In this document: piece by piece, positions 11,104-23,000 of the stretch
Layout: each line of letters begins with the position of its first letter
Numbering within the stretch: position 1 is the first letter of the stretch
Assembly: GCF_024586455.1 (NCBI RefSeq)
Contig: NW_026089623.1
Span: forward strand, 7,350,204-7,414,203
Length of the DNA: 64,000 bases
Direction of reading: 5' to 3'
Source: Bactrocera neohumeralis
Taxonomy: Eukaryota; Arthropoda; Insecta; Diptera; Tephritidae
Made by a program: the position numbers and the translations under genes
Notes under the pieces: model-generated
What the model was told of the DNA's origin: nothing
Seen by the model: only the letters and a program-made list of their open reading frames with translations
The model's database searches: none

Positions 11104-11570
11104 GCTTTTACTTACGTAATCTCCCATTCAATTGAAAATTCAAGAAAATGTAACAGTGTTAGTGAACAGCTGAAAATGTTTCAATGTGTTTGTGCAATCT
11201 GTTACCTCCGTCTTGCAGGGTAGATTCTGCAATGGGTGCTCTCGTGCCCTTGGATTTTTGCAATCTGCAATCTTGCAAGGGCAAGAGAATCCCCCTATTG
11301 CGTTTTACTGTTCAGACGAATTATTATGATATGTAATACCAAATTTTTCCACAATAATTATCTCTTTTGGTCCACTCATTATCAAATATATTTTCCAATT
11401 TGTCCATGAATAAGTTAACTAAAATACTTAAAAATATCTAGCATACTTACCTATATCATGATGGTATAATTAATTTGTTTGCTAACAGCTTTAAACTTTA
11501 CTCTATAACAAAAATTGAAAAAAGTATTTATAAATGTTTGTATATAGTACTATAATATATAATTAAATAC
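11104..11570. other. intergenic stretch, no gene seen
   Basis: No coding sequence recognised. The block TTACCTCCGTCTTGCAGGG near 11,203 nearly repeats at 13,672-13,690, where it would be a splice acceptor in front of the prolyl oligopeptidase coding start. A short G/C-rich segment with CTTGCAAGGGCAAGAG follows at about 11,270. Confidence 0.3.
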
Positions 11571-11571
11571 A

Positions 11572-11995
11572 AAGTACAACAGCTAATCTGGGGGGTGTGA
11601 AATTCCAAGTCAGGGTGATGGTACTAGGTCAGTATTGTAAAACCTTCAAAGGGTTTGGCGTTCGTATGTGTCAGTTTTTTTTTATGACCTTTTAAAATTT
11701 TTTTTATGTTATAGTGAACGAAAATTGGGTATCAAATATAGAGTGTAAAAGCTGCTACAACCGTCTAATGGATTGGAAAAATAGATAATAGTGGTTCGCG
11801 AGTTATGTTAAACTACGTTTTTGCCAAAATGTTACAACTAAGCGAAAAAACATCAAGATAAGGAAAAAATTTAAAAGGTCAAAAAAAAAACTGACACATA
11901 CGAACGCCAAACTCTTTGAGGGTTTTACTATACTGACCTAGTACCATCACCCTGACTAGGAATTTCTCACCCCCAGACAATAATCCCAAAAATGT
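11572..11995. mobile_element. long-TIR palindromic element, copy 1
   Basis: A left arm of about 110 bp starting at the G-run of 11,590 (GTCAGGGTGATGGTACTAGG, then GGCGTTCGTATGTGTCAG) is inverted at about 11,865-11,974. The core (about 11,710-11,860) includes GCTGCTACAACCGTC. The flanks ACAACAGCTAAT (left) and ACAATAATCCC (right) recur around the 51.3-kb copy, so the element extends slightly beyond the arms, possibly to about 11,572 and 11,999. No open frame is credible. Copies 2 and 3 are at 26,785 and 51,318. Confidence 0.75.
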
Positions 11996-12263
11996 TCCAC
12001 TGTGATATTATAGCATTTTCGTTTTACGCAACCCGTTATGACCTCTCGCCACCCTTATTCACCAGAGGTGGCCATAATGTTTTTATTGTGAACGTACACT
12101 TTGGGGGTAGGATAAGGACTGTGAATGGCTCTTCCACGATGGTGAATGAGCTCTTTCCTTACTCCCTTGTACCATGGTGATAGGGCTGAATGATCACCTC
12201 TTCTATAGGGCAGTCTAAATTATCTTCGACGGCTGCATTATCGGCATCTACAAATACATAATA

Positions 12264-13323
12264 GCCCTGACAGACGAACAAAATTAATGCGCCTTAAGCT
12301 GTGCTAATGCGCATTGCAATTTTGTGGTGACAGACGGCAGACTTGTGCATTTAGACAGCTGACAGTGAAGTTTGCTTATTTATTAAAAAAAAGCGAAATA
12401 AAAATGAATAAAAGATATAAATTTTACGAAATAATTCGTTTATTATTAACTACGTTTAAAGATAATAGAGTGAAATTAAAAGTAATAATTGATTGTAATG
12501 CGAAAAAAGTGTGCGAAAAAGTTAAGAATTATGGAAAAATGGATAGCAAACTGTGCGTTGTTTATTTTATGCCATTTAAATATATTAAAATTTGTTTTTG
12601 TTAATATACTTGTACATAATTTAACTAGCAATATAAAACTGCTTACATCTGATGCTGCAAACGCAAAAGAGGCGGCTGACTTCAAGCGACATCTGTCAAA
12701 AAATAACAAAAATCGGCCATTTTTGAGCAGTTTTGCCTACTCAAATTTGGTAAATTCAGCTAAATGCACGGAATTCTTGTGCATTACAAACTTGCATTAA
12801 CATGGGTCAAATGCGTAAGTAAATGTAAATTAAGCCCGCTAATGCATATTTGCGCTGTCGTCTGTCAGGGCTATTAAAGGTGGCAGACGGCAGACTTGTG
12901 CATTTAGACAGCTGATAGTGAAATTTGTTTATTTATTAAAAAAAAGTGAAATAAAAGTGGGTGAAAAAGTTAAGAATTTTGGAAAAATGAATAGCAAACT
13001 GTGCGTTGTTTATTTTCTGCCATCTAAAAATATTAAAATTTGTTTTTGTTAATATACTTGCACATAATTTAATTAGCAATATAAAAACTGTTTACCTCTG
13101 AAGCGTAAACACAAACAAGTTGGCAGATTTCAAGCGACATCTGTCAAACAACAGCAGAAACTAGCCATTTTTGGGCAGTGTTGGCTACTCAAATTTAGTA
13201 AATTCAGCTAAATGCACGAAATTTTTGTGCATTACTAACTTGCATTAACATGGATCAAATGCGCAAGTAAATGTAAATTAAGCCCGCTAATGCATATTAG
13301 CGCTCTCGTCTGTCAGGGCTATA
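12264..13323. mobile_element. MITE with AGCCCTGACAGACGA ends, present as a full and a partial copy in tandem
   Basis: The end AGCCCTGACAGACGA at about 12,265 is inverted at 12,860-12,875 and again at 13,306-13,321. The segment from GGCAGACTTGTGCATTTAGACAG (12,335) to the first right end is repeated, with about 10% divergence, from 12,886 to the second right end. So a complete 0.6-kb copy is followed by a second copy lacking its left end. The short frames read through it (for example at 12,314 and 12,489) are not conserved between the two copies, which argues against coding. Confidence 0.75.
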
Positions 13324-13423
13324 ACTCGAATAAATAGCACTTTACTTACAAATATTTAAGTTACGGTTAAGCTCAGCAATTTGATTTGCACAATTATCAA
13401 CAATAAAATCGGCTGCGATTGAG

Positions 13424-13620
13424 AATAGCATCCCCAGATTTCGGGGTTAAAATGGGTATGAACGGATAGAGGACTTTTGGTTTTTGAGATATGTATTTGC
13501 ATTTAAAGTTCATAAAATCAACTATTTAAAATGCGTGTTTCTCCAATTTATAATGCATTTTACACTTATATTTTATACTTTTATATCCACTAACACTTAA
13601 CTAATTCGTTTCTAATCATT
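13424..13620 (+). repeat. dispersed repeat immediately upstream of prolyl oligopeptidase
   Basis: Holds one member of the recurring motif (CATCCCCAGATTTCGGGG ... GAACGGATAGAGG) and the segment ending TATCCACTAACACTTAACTAAT, which is related to 5,050-5,108 and 50,452-50,505. The repeat touches the first possible start codon of the gene, so the promoter or 5' untranslated region of this gene may lie in or beyond repeat DNA. Confidence 0.5.
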
Positions 13621-13621
13621 T

Positions 13622-14076
13622 ATGTTGTGTAAATGTGTAGGAGTTTGGGTCGCGCTGGTGTTGCTGGGTATTACCTCTGTCTTGCAGGGTTTGTTTTCAA
13701 CGACAAAAATTTTAACGTTTAAACACAGTGTTATTGTTATGTTTCTTAGCTTGTGTCTTTTGAGGAGAGGTTATTCTAATTTAATAAATAAAATGGAATA
13801 TCCAATAGCGCGGAAAGATTTTTCATATGTGGATAAATTCCATGGCGTTGAATTGTTTGATGTTTACCGATGGTTAGAAGATCCAAATGCCGAACAAACA
13901 CAAATATTTATTGAAAAGCAAAATAAAATTAGTAGAAAATTTATTGAAGAAGGGAGTGATAGATATCGCATTGAAAAAAAACTGACAAAATTATGGAACT
14001 ATCCTAAATATAGTTGCCCAACAAAGCATGGAGATTATTATTACTTTTATGTTAACACTGGATTGCAGAATCATAA
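13622..14076 (+). CDS. prolyl oligopeptidase exon 1 (with alternative starts)
   Basis: From the ATG at 13,793 the protein reads MEYPIARKDFSYVDKFHGVE, then DVYRWLEDPNAEQT, the standard N-terminus of the family, and ends ...NTGLQNH with donor GTAAAA at 14,077. Upstream codons are open to 13,622. A good acceptor, TTACCTCTGTCTTGCAG, ends at 13,687; if a 5' untranslated exon is spliced there, the first ATG becomes 13,739, adding MFLSLCLLRRGYSNLINK, a short hydrophobic and basic segment resembling a mitochondrial presequence. The intron after this exon is 55 bp (phase 2). Confidence 0.9.
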
Positions 14077-17000
14077 GTAAAACTGTTTTTAAGATTAATT
14101 CTGTTTATTATAAAATTTATGGTGTTTCTAGTGTTCTATTTCAACAAAAGCATCTTGTGGATGAGCCCAAGGTTTTCTTAGATCCCAACACATGGTCTGA
14201 GGATGGAACAATCGCTTTATCTCAAAAGTCATTCTCTGAGGATGGAAACTACATGGCGTATGGTATAAGTGAAAATGGGTCAGACTGGTTAAAGATAAAA
14301 ATTCGTAATGTTAAGTCTGGAGAGGACCTCAAAGAGACGTTAGAAAAAGTAAAATTTAGTGAAATTTCTTGGACTCTTGATAACAAGGGCTTTTTTTATG
14401 CCGTATGTCATCCGTATAAATATTTGGACGCATCCAACAATTTATAAATATACATTATTACAGAAATATGATCACGACGAATGTGCAAATGGGGCAGAAG
14501 TTAAACAAAATGAAAATCAAAAGCTTTATTATCATTATGTGGGTAAACAACAGAACGAAGATATCCTTGTCGCAGAGTTTCCTGAGGAACCCTCTTGGCG
14601 AATGTGAGTAATTTTTTATTTTAATATGGTAGTTCTAGAATTACTGTAAACCTACAGTCTACTTCGTAAAACAATAAACTGGCTTAATAAAGCAATTTAC
14701 CATACAGTAAAACCCGGTTAAGTACCTCACGAAAAATGTCAGCATTTTAAGGTACTTAAGCGGGTTGGGTACTTAAATGAACCCGCTTAAGTACCTCGAT
14801 GCGGGTACTTAAACGAACATAATTATTTATGTACATATATAATTACATCTTCTTGTTAGCTTACATAAATTAATCCTCGAGTTAAACATAACCATTTAAT
14901 GAACTATACGTACATATTTTAAAATCAAGATCGTAGCATTATTTGAACACATAAAGGAAAACTTTATTAACAAAACAAGTTAAAGCAATATTATGCAATT
15001 TTTTTAAGAATTCAATTCTTTAAAATTGATTGATTATACATAAATACACCCATATTTTGTATGATGAGGAACATTTGGGTGAAAGATACCAATACTTAAA
15101 TACATACATACATATTTTATTTTAGACAATGAAGAAATCTGTGATCTTCTTTTGATGGTGGGTTTGAAAGTAACATTTAAAGAGTTTTTCTTCAAGCGAT
15201 TCAATTTCATCAAGATAAAGATTTTTACTTTCCATAAAATGTTTAACTGTTGAAAGCGCACCTATAGCTGCTACTAAGGTGGGTGGAACATCATTACATT
15301 CACCTTCTGAATTTTCTTCAGAAGATGCTTCGCTGGAATTTTCGTCTAAGAGGGATGAAACAATTTCATCTTCCGTCAATGTTCCAAAACATTCAAGCTC
15401 TTTATCGCAGTTAACATATTCCTCAAACTCTGTAGGATCTATTGTAACATCTATTACTTCTTCAACGACGTCAGAGGAATTATTTTCAATAAAAAATCCA
15501 CCCTGTAATTTGAAACAAATAAATAAAAAATTAGAAATGCTAAGAAATTTTCAACAGGGGTTATAATTCCACTACCTTACGGAAACAGTTTTCTATAGTT
15601 TCCTTCTTAACAAGCCACCATGCCCGCTTTGCAAAAGTTAGAGCATCTAAGATTGAAATCGATTTCACAAAATCTTTGTTTGATAAGCCCTTTTCGATTG
15701 CAAGTAACTGTTTTCTTACAAGAATTTGTCTGAAATAGACTTTGAAGGCATGTATTATTCCTTGATCGAGTGGCTGTAATATCGATGTGGTATTAGCAGG
15801 AAGAAATTCAATTTTGACATTTTCCAGAACTAAATCGGTCACCTTATGGCAAGGAGCATTATCAATAAATAGCACAACTTTTCTATTTTGCTTTATCATA
15901 TCGCGATCAAACTCTTTTAAAATATTTGTCCATCCAAGCTTTACTCTGAAAATAATATGGAAAGGGTATGATTTTCCCTTTATAGCAGCGAGGATTTTTT
16001 GATTTTCCAATGGAATATATTTTTTTTCACTTCCGTCTGCATTGCAACAAAACAACAGGGTTAGACGCATTTTTTGACTTTTTCCTCCAGTCACAGTAGT
16101 TCCCTTTCTAGCCAAAGTCCCATTCGGAAGTGCTTTATAAAGTAATCCGCTCTCGTCCGCATTAAAAACATTGCAAGGTTCATAGTTTTTTTAATAAATT
16201 CTGCAATATGCGACGTCTATATGAATCCGCCACCGCAGTGTCAGCATCAGCCGCTTCTCCAGTTATTTTTGTAAATTTAATGCCCTCTCGCCGTTTCCAG
16301 CGCCACATCCAGCCATTGGTGGGAGAAAAATCAAAAGGCATTTCATTAGCGAATTCTCAAGCTTTTTTGAGGAGTTGAGCATCTGTCAACACTACGTTTG
16401 CAGCCCTTATTTGGTCAAACCATTTGGCAAGAGCCTTTTCAATTTCTTTATTACAGCTTCCACGCAAACGCTTGCGTTTCGTGCAGGTGGCGTTTGCAGC
16501 TTCCTCCACTTGTTTGCGATTCCTCAAAATCATATTTATGGTTGAAATATCACACTTAAAATATTGTGCAATGTCTTTTTTCGGTTTTTCATTACGCTCA
16601 ACTAAATGAAGAATCTGTATTTTTTGTTTAATTGATAAACTTGTGATTTTTCGCCCTTTGCCAGGCATTTCGGAAGTTTTTAGATTGAATTCGTTTTAAC
16701 AACTAGCGATGCTCGATAAACTAGCGGTGCAAGTGGAATTAAGAATCGATTGTATAGTGCTGCCACTGAAATTCAAAATTTGGAAATATTTTAAGAAATT
16801 TTAAAGCGTAGTTAAGCGGGGAAAATTATAAGTAACATGGTAATTGTGGTACGAAAAATTTAGGTACTTAGGCGTGTCGGGTAATTAAGCGGGGAGGCAC
16901 TTAAGAGAGGGATTTTCCTCAGATTACATTAAAAAATTCACGGTGCCCGAAAATGTTGGTTACTTAAGTGGGTTAGGTACTTAAGCGGGGGGTACTAAAG

Positions 17001-20000
17001 CGGGTTTCACTGTAATTCGTTGGGATTTAAGCTAAAATAGACATTGGTAAAAACGTTGGCTGGGATTCAGAATAGCATCCCCCAATTTCGGGGTTAAAAG
17101 GTGTATGGACGCATAGAGGAGGTCCTCCAGATTAAGAATATATAACGTTTTAAATAGTTGAATTTTTGAACTTTAAATGAAAATATCTCAAAAACCACAA
17201 GTAAGCTATTCTAAAATTTACCCAAAACGTTAAACTAGAACAGAAAACCGCGAATTCAATGTTAAGGTTAAAACTACTTGCTTACCTTAAAAACGTTTTG
17301 TGGCGTGTTTTTTTTTACAACTTGGCATCCCTAAATAAAGCGACAGCTTTACGCATTTTCTGAATTACATTTTCAAATTGAGCATCGATTGGACCTGTCG
17401 GCACAATCCCGATTTTTTTGGCGCCACCATCTGAAGGTACCGCTGGAAAGAGAAAGTCTTCCTAATTAAAAATATATAGGGCTATAATTACCGCAAACGC
17501 TTAATTAGAGCTATTCACCTAATTCAAAAATTCGAATATTTCAAATTTTTCACTTCAAATTCATTTTATTAAACTGTAAACATTTAAACAAATTCATAAT
17601 TTACACTTTTTGCTGCTCTATAAGTAAGAAATTTATATTTTAAAAATTACTTTTCGCACTCGTACTGAACATCATTTATGTGCTAACAATTATGAGGAAA
17701 TGGAGCGCTGCCATATGATAATAAACAAATATGAGCAATTCCCTGAAATTTCTCTTTTTCGCTATAATTTCGTTGTTAACATGGCGTCGAGTAAACACGT
17801 GTATAACTTGCTCCAAGATTATAAGGGGAAACTCAGCTGCAATAGCTGTAAGAATTGGTTCTACAAGAAGTGCAGCGACTTGAGTGACGATGGTTTCAAG
17901 AAAATTGCTGCGTTTCGGCTGGCGATGCTCTGGTTGTCACTCAGAGGTTAGTATTATTGAGGCCGTCAATGACAGTGATGAGAACGACAATGATTTGCCG
18001 TTATCAACAAGCAAATCGGAGTTGGAGAAAATGTTTGAGAAATATTTAGCACCGTTCAAGAAAACAATTGAAAATATTCAGACCAGCGTTGCAGAGATTC
18101 GGCTAGACTTGAACAAGTTGGCAGAGAACAACAGAGCAAACTCGCAGCATTATAAGCAATTAGAAAAGACGGTCGGTGCTGTCGAGAATAAATTAACATC
18201 GTTCGATGCACTTAATGTGGATCCTAGCATTATAATATCGTAGATAAATGATCGCAATAAGCGAGGAAGAGAGGTTATTGCTTTGAACGTGCCGGAGTCT
18301 GAGAAGCCGGTAGGCTATGATCGATGTCTGGATGATTTGGAGAAGGTTGTCGCATTATTACCACAGGAGATGTCAGAGGTTGGTCCGAAATTTGGTCTCC
18401 GTAGACTCGGTCGTCCTGTGGTAGGTAAGATTCGTCCGCTATTACTAACTACAGAGTCCGTAGCAGATGCTAGGAGTCTATTGCGTATCAAGACAGCTGG
18501 TGAGTCTGGCATCTCATTTAAGGCGCACCGAACTCGAGCTCAGCAAGAGCATCTCAGGAATCTACATACGGAGCTTGATAATCTAACTAAGGGCGGAGAT
18601 AACAGCAAGACAATTAGATACATTAATGGTGTGCCGAGGATAGTCGATAAGCAGACTTTTCGTGCGCCAAAAGAAAAGCCTAAAGATTCGTAAGTTACAT
18701 ATATACTATCAAAATACAAGCAATTGCACGAGAGGTGGAGGTGTTTTCATTGCGGTGAAGCGTAGTATTAATGCTTAGCTACTGCCAACTAACTGTAGTA
18801 GTGTCGAGCAAGTTTTTATTAAAGTAAAATGTACTGAGGGCGATCTATTAGTTGGATGTGTGTATCTTCCGCCACTGTCATCGTTGGATAAGTATGCGGG
18901 TCATATGTCAACAATTTCGTATTTGAAGGAAAAATATCCCAATTGTGCATTGATTATCGTTGGCGACTATAATCTCCCCAGTAGCTGTTCTCAAGATGAA
19001 TGTGCAAATATAGTATACAGTGAGATGAGTGTGGCTAACTGCCAACAGTATAATCTTATTCGTAATGTAAATGATCGTACGCTTGACTTATGCTTTAGCA
19101 GCGTTGAATTATGTGTGGACAGTACCGAGGCTTTTATTGATGAAGATAAGCACCACCCGGCTATAAGTATACGTGCTGAGGTTAAGGCCAACCTAAAAAT
19201 GAACGTGGCACCGACTTATGCATTCAAGAAGGCGGACTACGTGGGATTGAATTACTTCTTTTTGAGGAGTAACTGGATTGAACTGTATAAGTTAGTATCA
19301 CTGGATGAAAAGGTAAACTGGCTATACGAGAGAACTAGCGATGGAATTGTGCAATTTGTTCCTGTCCATACTAACAGGAAAAGCAATTATCCATGCTGGT
19401 TTTCTAGAGAGCTGGTAGGGAAAATACAGCAGAAAAAGGATGCGCTTGCAACATACAAGAGATTAAAAACCAGTTACGCCTACAATGTTTTTCGTCGGTT
19501 ACGGTCGGAATGCAAAAGAATCGGCAAGGTGTGTTACAGCGCATACACATCCAGGATTGAGGAGCTTGTACGGGTGGATTCGAGTCAGTTTTGGAAATTC
19601 GTCAAAAGCAGGAGACGTAACAAAATATGGATATTCCATCCTCCGTGTCGTGGAAAGATAGCGTAGCTACGACGGGTGGGGAAGTGAGCAATCTGTTTGC
19701 GTCGTTCTTTGGTAGCATCTATGCGGAGAAAGTTAATGATAATGGGGAACCAATGCCCGCAGCTCAAGCTGTGGAAACATCGACTAGCTACGATGTGAAA
19801 TTATCGGAACTCATCATCCGCTTCGCTGAAGTGTACGAGCAAATGTGCAAACTAGGTGAAAATAAGGGAGCCGGACCAGATGGAATACCGAACATATTAC
19901 TGAAGAGCTCTGCAGTCGGACTTGCCGAACCAATAACCCACATCTTTAGTTAATCATTGGAGATGGGTATTTTTCCGTCGGCATGGAAACGCTCGTATAT

Positions 20001-23000
20001 ATGTCCAATTTACAAGGCAGGGTCGAGATCTGAGGTGTCCAACTACAGGCCAATATGCATACAGCCGGCAATGGCAAAGCTGTTTGAGAAACTTGTTTTG
20101 CAGCAGGTGAATTTCGCCTTCAAGAATACGATCTCGACAGACAACACTAAATTTCGCCGGGCACATATACAAAATTACATCACAGGCCTACAGGACACTT
20201 GGGTTCATATTCAGATGTGGGGATGACTTCAGGAATGGTAATACGTTCGTAAGGCTGTACTCGACCTTGGTGTTTTGTTTGCTTTTAAATCACTAAATGG
20301 ATTAATCGACTCTCCGGAAATTTTGGAACAATTCGGCCTTGTAGGCCGTATGCCTGGGTTGAAGTCGCACAGACTGTTAAAAACAGTCAACTCTTCGAAG
20401 GACTACGTGCGGGGTGGACCAAGGAGCAGGGTTGTAAACTTAGTCAATAGATATTATCAAGATATTAATATGTTTGGTTGTACGTATGCTCAAGGGTTAA
20501 GGGGTTAATAATGAATCATTAATGTGTGATTTGTGATCAAACCTAGTCAAAATGCACTCTCCTGATGTTAATACGTTAGTATGCGTGGTTGTACTCGTGA
20601 GAGTTAGGTTAAATGAGCTTAAAGTTTAGTAGAATCTTAGTAATGATCTAGTAATGATCCACCAAGACATTGATTTGTGCAATGTTCACAATTAAGTCTC
20701 GTTTAAATACTTATATGCCTTCTTCCTTCTTTTTTGTTATACTTCTTTGTATATAGCCGATTGGCGTGATTAATAATAAATAAATAAATAATTCCTCTTT
20801 ATTTATTTAGCAATCTTAGTTCTAATAAAAACAAGCGTCTGTAAATTATATTTCAATTTAAAATAGGTATAAAAAACTTGCCATGCATATAATATTTTCT
20901 TATTTAAATTTAGTAAACCACTAAGTAATATTAAGTAATAATATTACGTAATCTAATACTTAGATTTTTAAATGAGTACTACGCAAAAGTACTTCAGTCA
21001 CCCTGAATATTAGCTCGACCATGGTTATTTTTTTCAAGCTCGAAGGCCGCCAACGCAGAAAGCAATTCTATTATATAACTTTATAATAAAGTTTTTATTA
21101 TATTTTAACATGATTTTATTATAATACTAGAGGACACGTCCTCGCCACAAAAATTGAATTTTACAAAAAAAATTCAATTTGCCGTAAAAGTTCGAAAATT
21201 CCATAAATTAATCAGAAGTTAACTTTAACCTTGAATAACTTTTAAAGGAGGGAGTATATCGAAAAATTGTCCAGACTTATTTTGTAGAGCATTCAATTCT
21301 GTACAAGAATATGACTTTTTTATTCCTACAAACGAGAAAGTTCCAGAGAAAAAAAAAATATTCGTAAAAAGTTGCAAAATCCCATGTAATTTCAATGGGA
21401 AATGTATCGTGTTTGGGGCAAGGTTTATTATGAAAATTAAGGGCTTTTCATGGTCTGATATTTTTTTTTAGATGGAAAACTAAAAGTTTATCGGGCGTCT
21501 CGTCAAAAATAATCAATTTGGTAAATAACGGACACCCTAATATACATATATAGATATAAAGTTATGATATCAACAAATATTATATTTATCTTCTTGATCT
21601 GGAACACCCTCTTCTATCTGACTATACCCATGTTATTCCCGAAATACTGGGATGGTATACTAAAGTTTTCCCGTATTTTTCAATATACAAAGTGTACAAT
21701 TGCGAAATATCATGGATTATTTATAAAAATGTTTGTATTTTTAATACAAATATTATTTTTACATATTCCTCCTCTGGACTCCCTTATCAGCACATACCCT
21801 ATTTATAATCGAAATTCGTTTTCTGTCCCCGACCGCCAAAGTAATCCGAATTGTGTCGCAAAGCTTATAATGCGTGAAAATTTATTGATAAGTTTTGAAA
21901 TGTCTATTTGTTATCTAATGACTTTCCACACTAAACTTCTTTCTAATCTAACGATTTCGTTTATAAGTTATGAAAAGTATATTTGTCATCTAATGACTTT
22001 CCACACTAAGCTTCTTTCTAATGTAACTTTCCGATCCAAACCGGTAGAACCGGCTGTTGTGGGAATTGGTAACGTCTTAATCTTTCCCAACGGCCATTTA
22101 AAAATCTGTTTTAGCAAAATATCGCTAAAAAAAACTAAAGACAGTCGGTTTTACGTCACCGGAAATGAGCCAATTTTATCCGGCCAAGGGCGTTTATTTC
22201 GGATATCTAGACATGTTGTGATCGGTGGGTTTTAGGTTAAGATTGTCATCAGTGTAGCAAATCTTGAAAGTAGGGTTGCTCCGCATCCTTCTGACCCGTA
22301 CTGGCATCGGGTCCAACCCTACACCGAAAAAAATTTTCTACCTTGGTTAGGTGTAAAACATGTAATGGATGGAGCCATCTTAAGAACTTCAGACCTTAAG
22401 ACCTCCATTGAGGCACCGCAATACTGTGACAATAGCCTCTACCGCTGTGCAATCTGCACCTTGTTTGTTTACCGCGCCGATACTACCTTTGAATGTCGGT
22501 ATATCTATCCGCTCGGGCGATGTCGAACTAACTATTTAATACACTTTGTTTCATTGCCATAACACGTTATATTTCTGTGAAATTGTTAAATAAATGTTTT
22601 CCCATTCCAGAAATTATTGATGTTATTGTAAAGCTCCAAGCTCTAACAATTCTATATAAACAATTTTTGTAATGGTTCTTTTCCTCCGCAAGTAAGCGGA
22701 ATGCACTGAAAACGGTGTTTCAAATTTCTTTTTTTTCCTAATAATTTATTGTGTTTCCATTATTATTAATAAGTGCCAATATTCTATTTGGCATTGAGTT
22801 GGTATAATGAAACAACATTTCTGGGGTTAATAAAGCCAATGTATCCAAAATAGCGGTTTTCAGCTCAGAAATCATATTAAATTGACGATAATCCTCTAAA
22901 CCTGTTTTACCAGCCATCCACAGATATTCTCAATAGGACTTACATTAGAAGAATAAGCTGGACATTCCAAAGGATCGATATTTTTACTTTGAAGCCACGT

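Larger units (their letters stand above)
17700..20795 (+). mobile_element. LINE B, CR1-group non-LTR retrotransposon, decayed
   Basis: An ORF1-like region (17,781-18,693) and an endonuclease/reverse transcriptase region (18,860-20,508) are in the same orientation, and the element ends in a short (TAAA)n-type run at about 20,785-20,795, usual for CR1/L2-group LINEs. Stops and frameshifts are present, the start of the endonuclease is degraded, and the centre of the reverse transcriptase, including its YADD box, is missing between about 20,170 and 20,230. It is sense to the host gene within intron 3. Confidence 0.8.

Noticed and set aside
12314..12800. Overlapping frames of about 100 codons on both strands
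   Set aside because: The second copy of the same MITE (12,886-13,321) does not preserve them.
21564..22235. A 223-codon open frame on the plus strand
   Set aside because: It crosses two unrelated repeat families, is dominated by AT-rich codons (Ile, Phe, Leu, Tyr) and has no recognisable domain.
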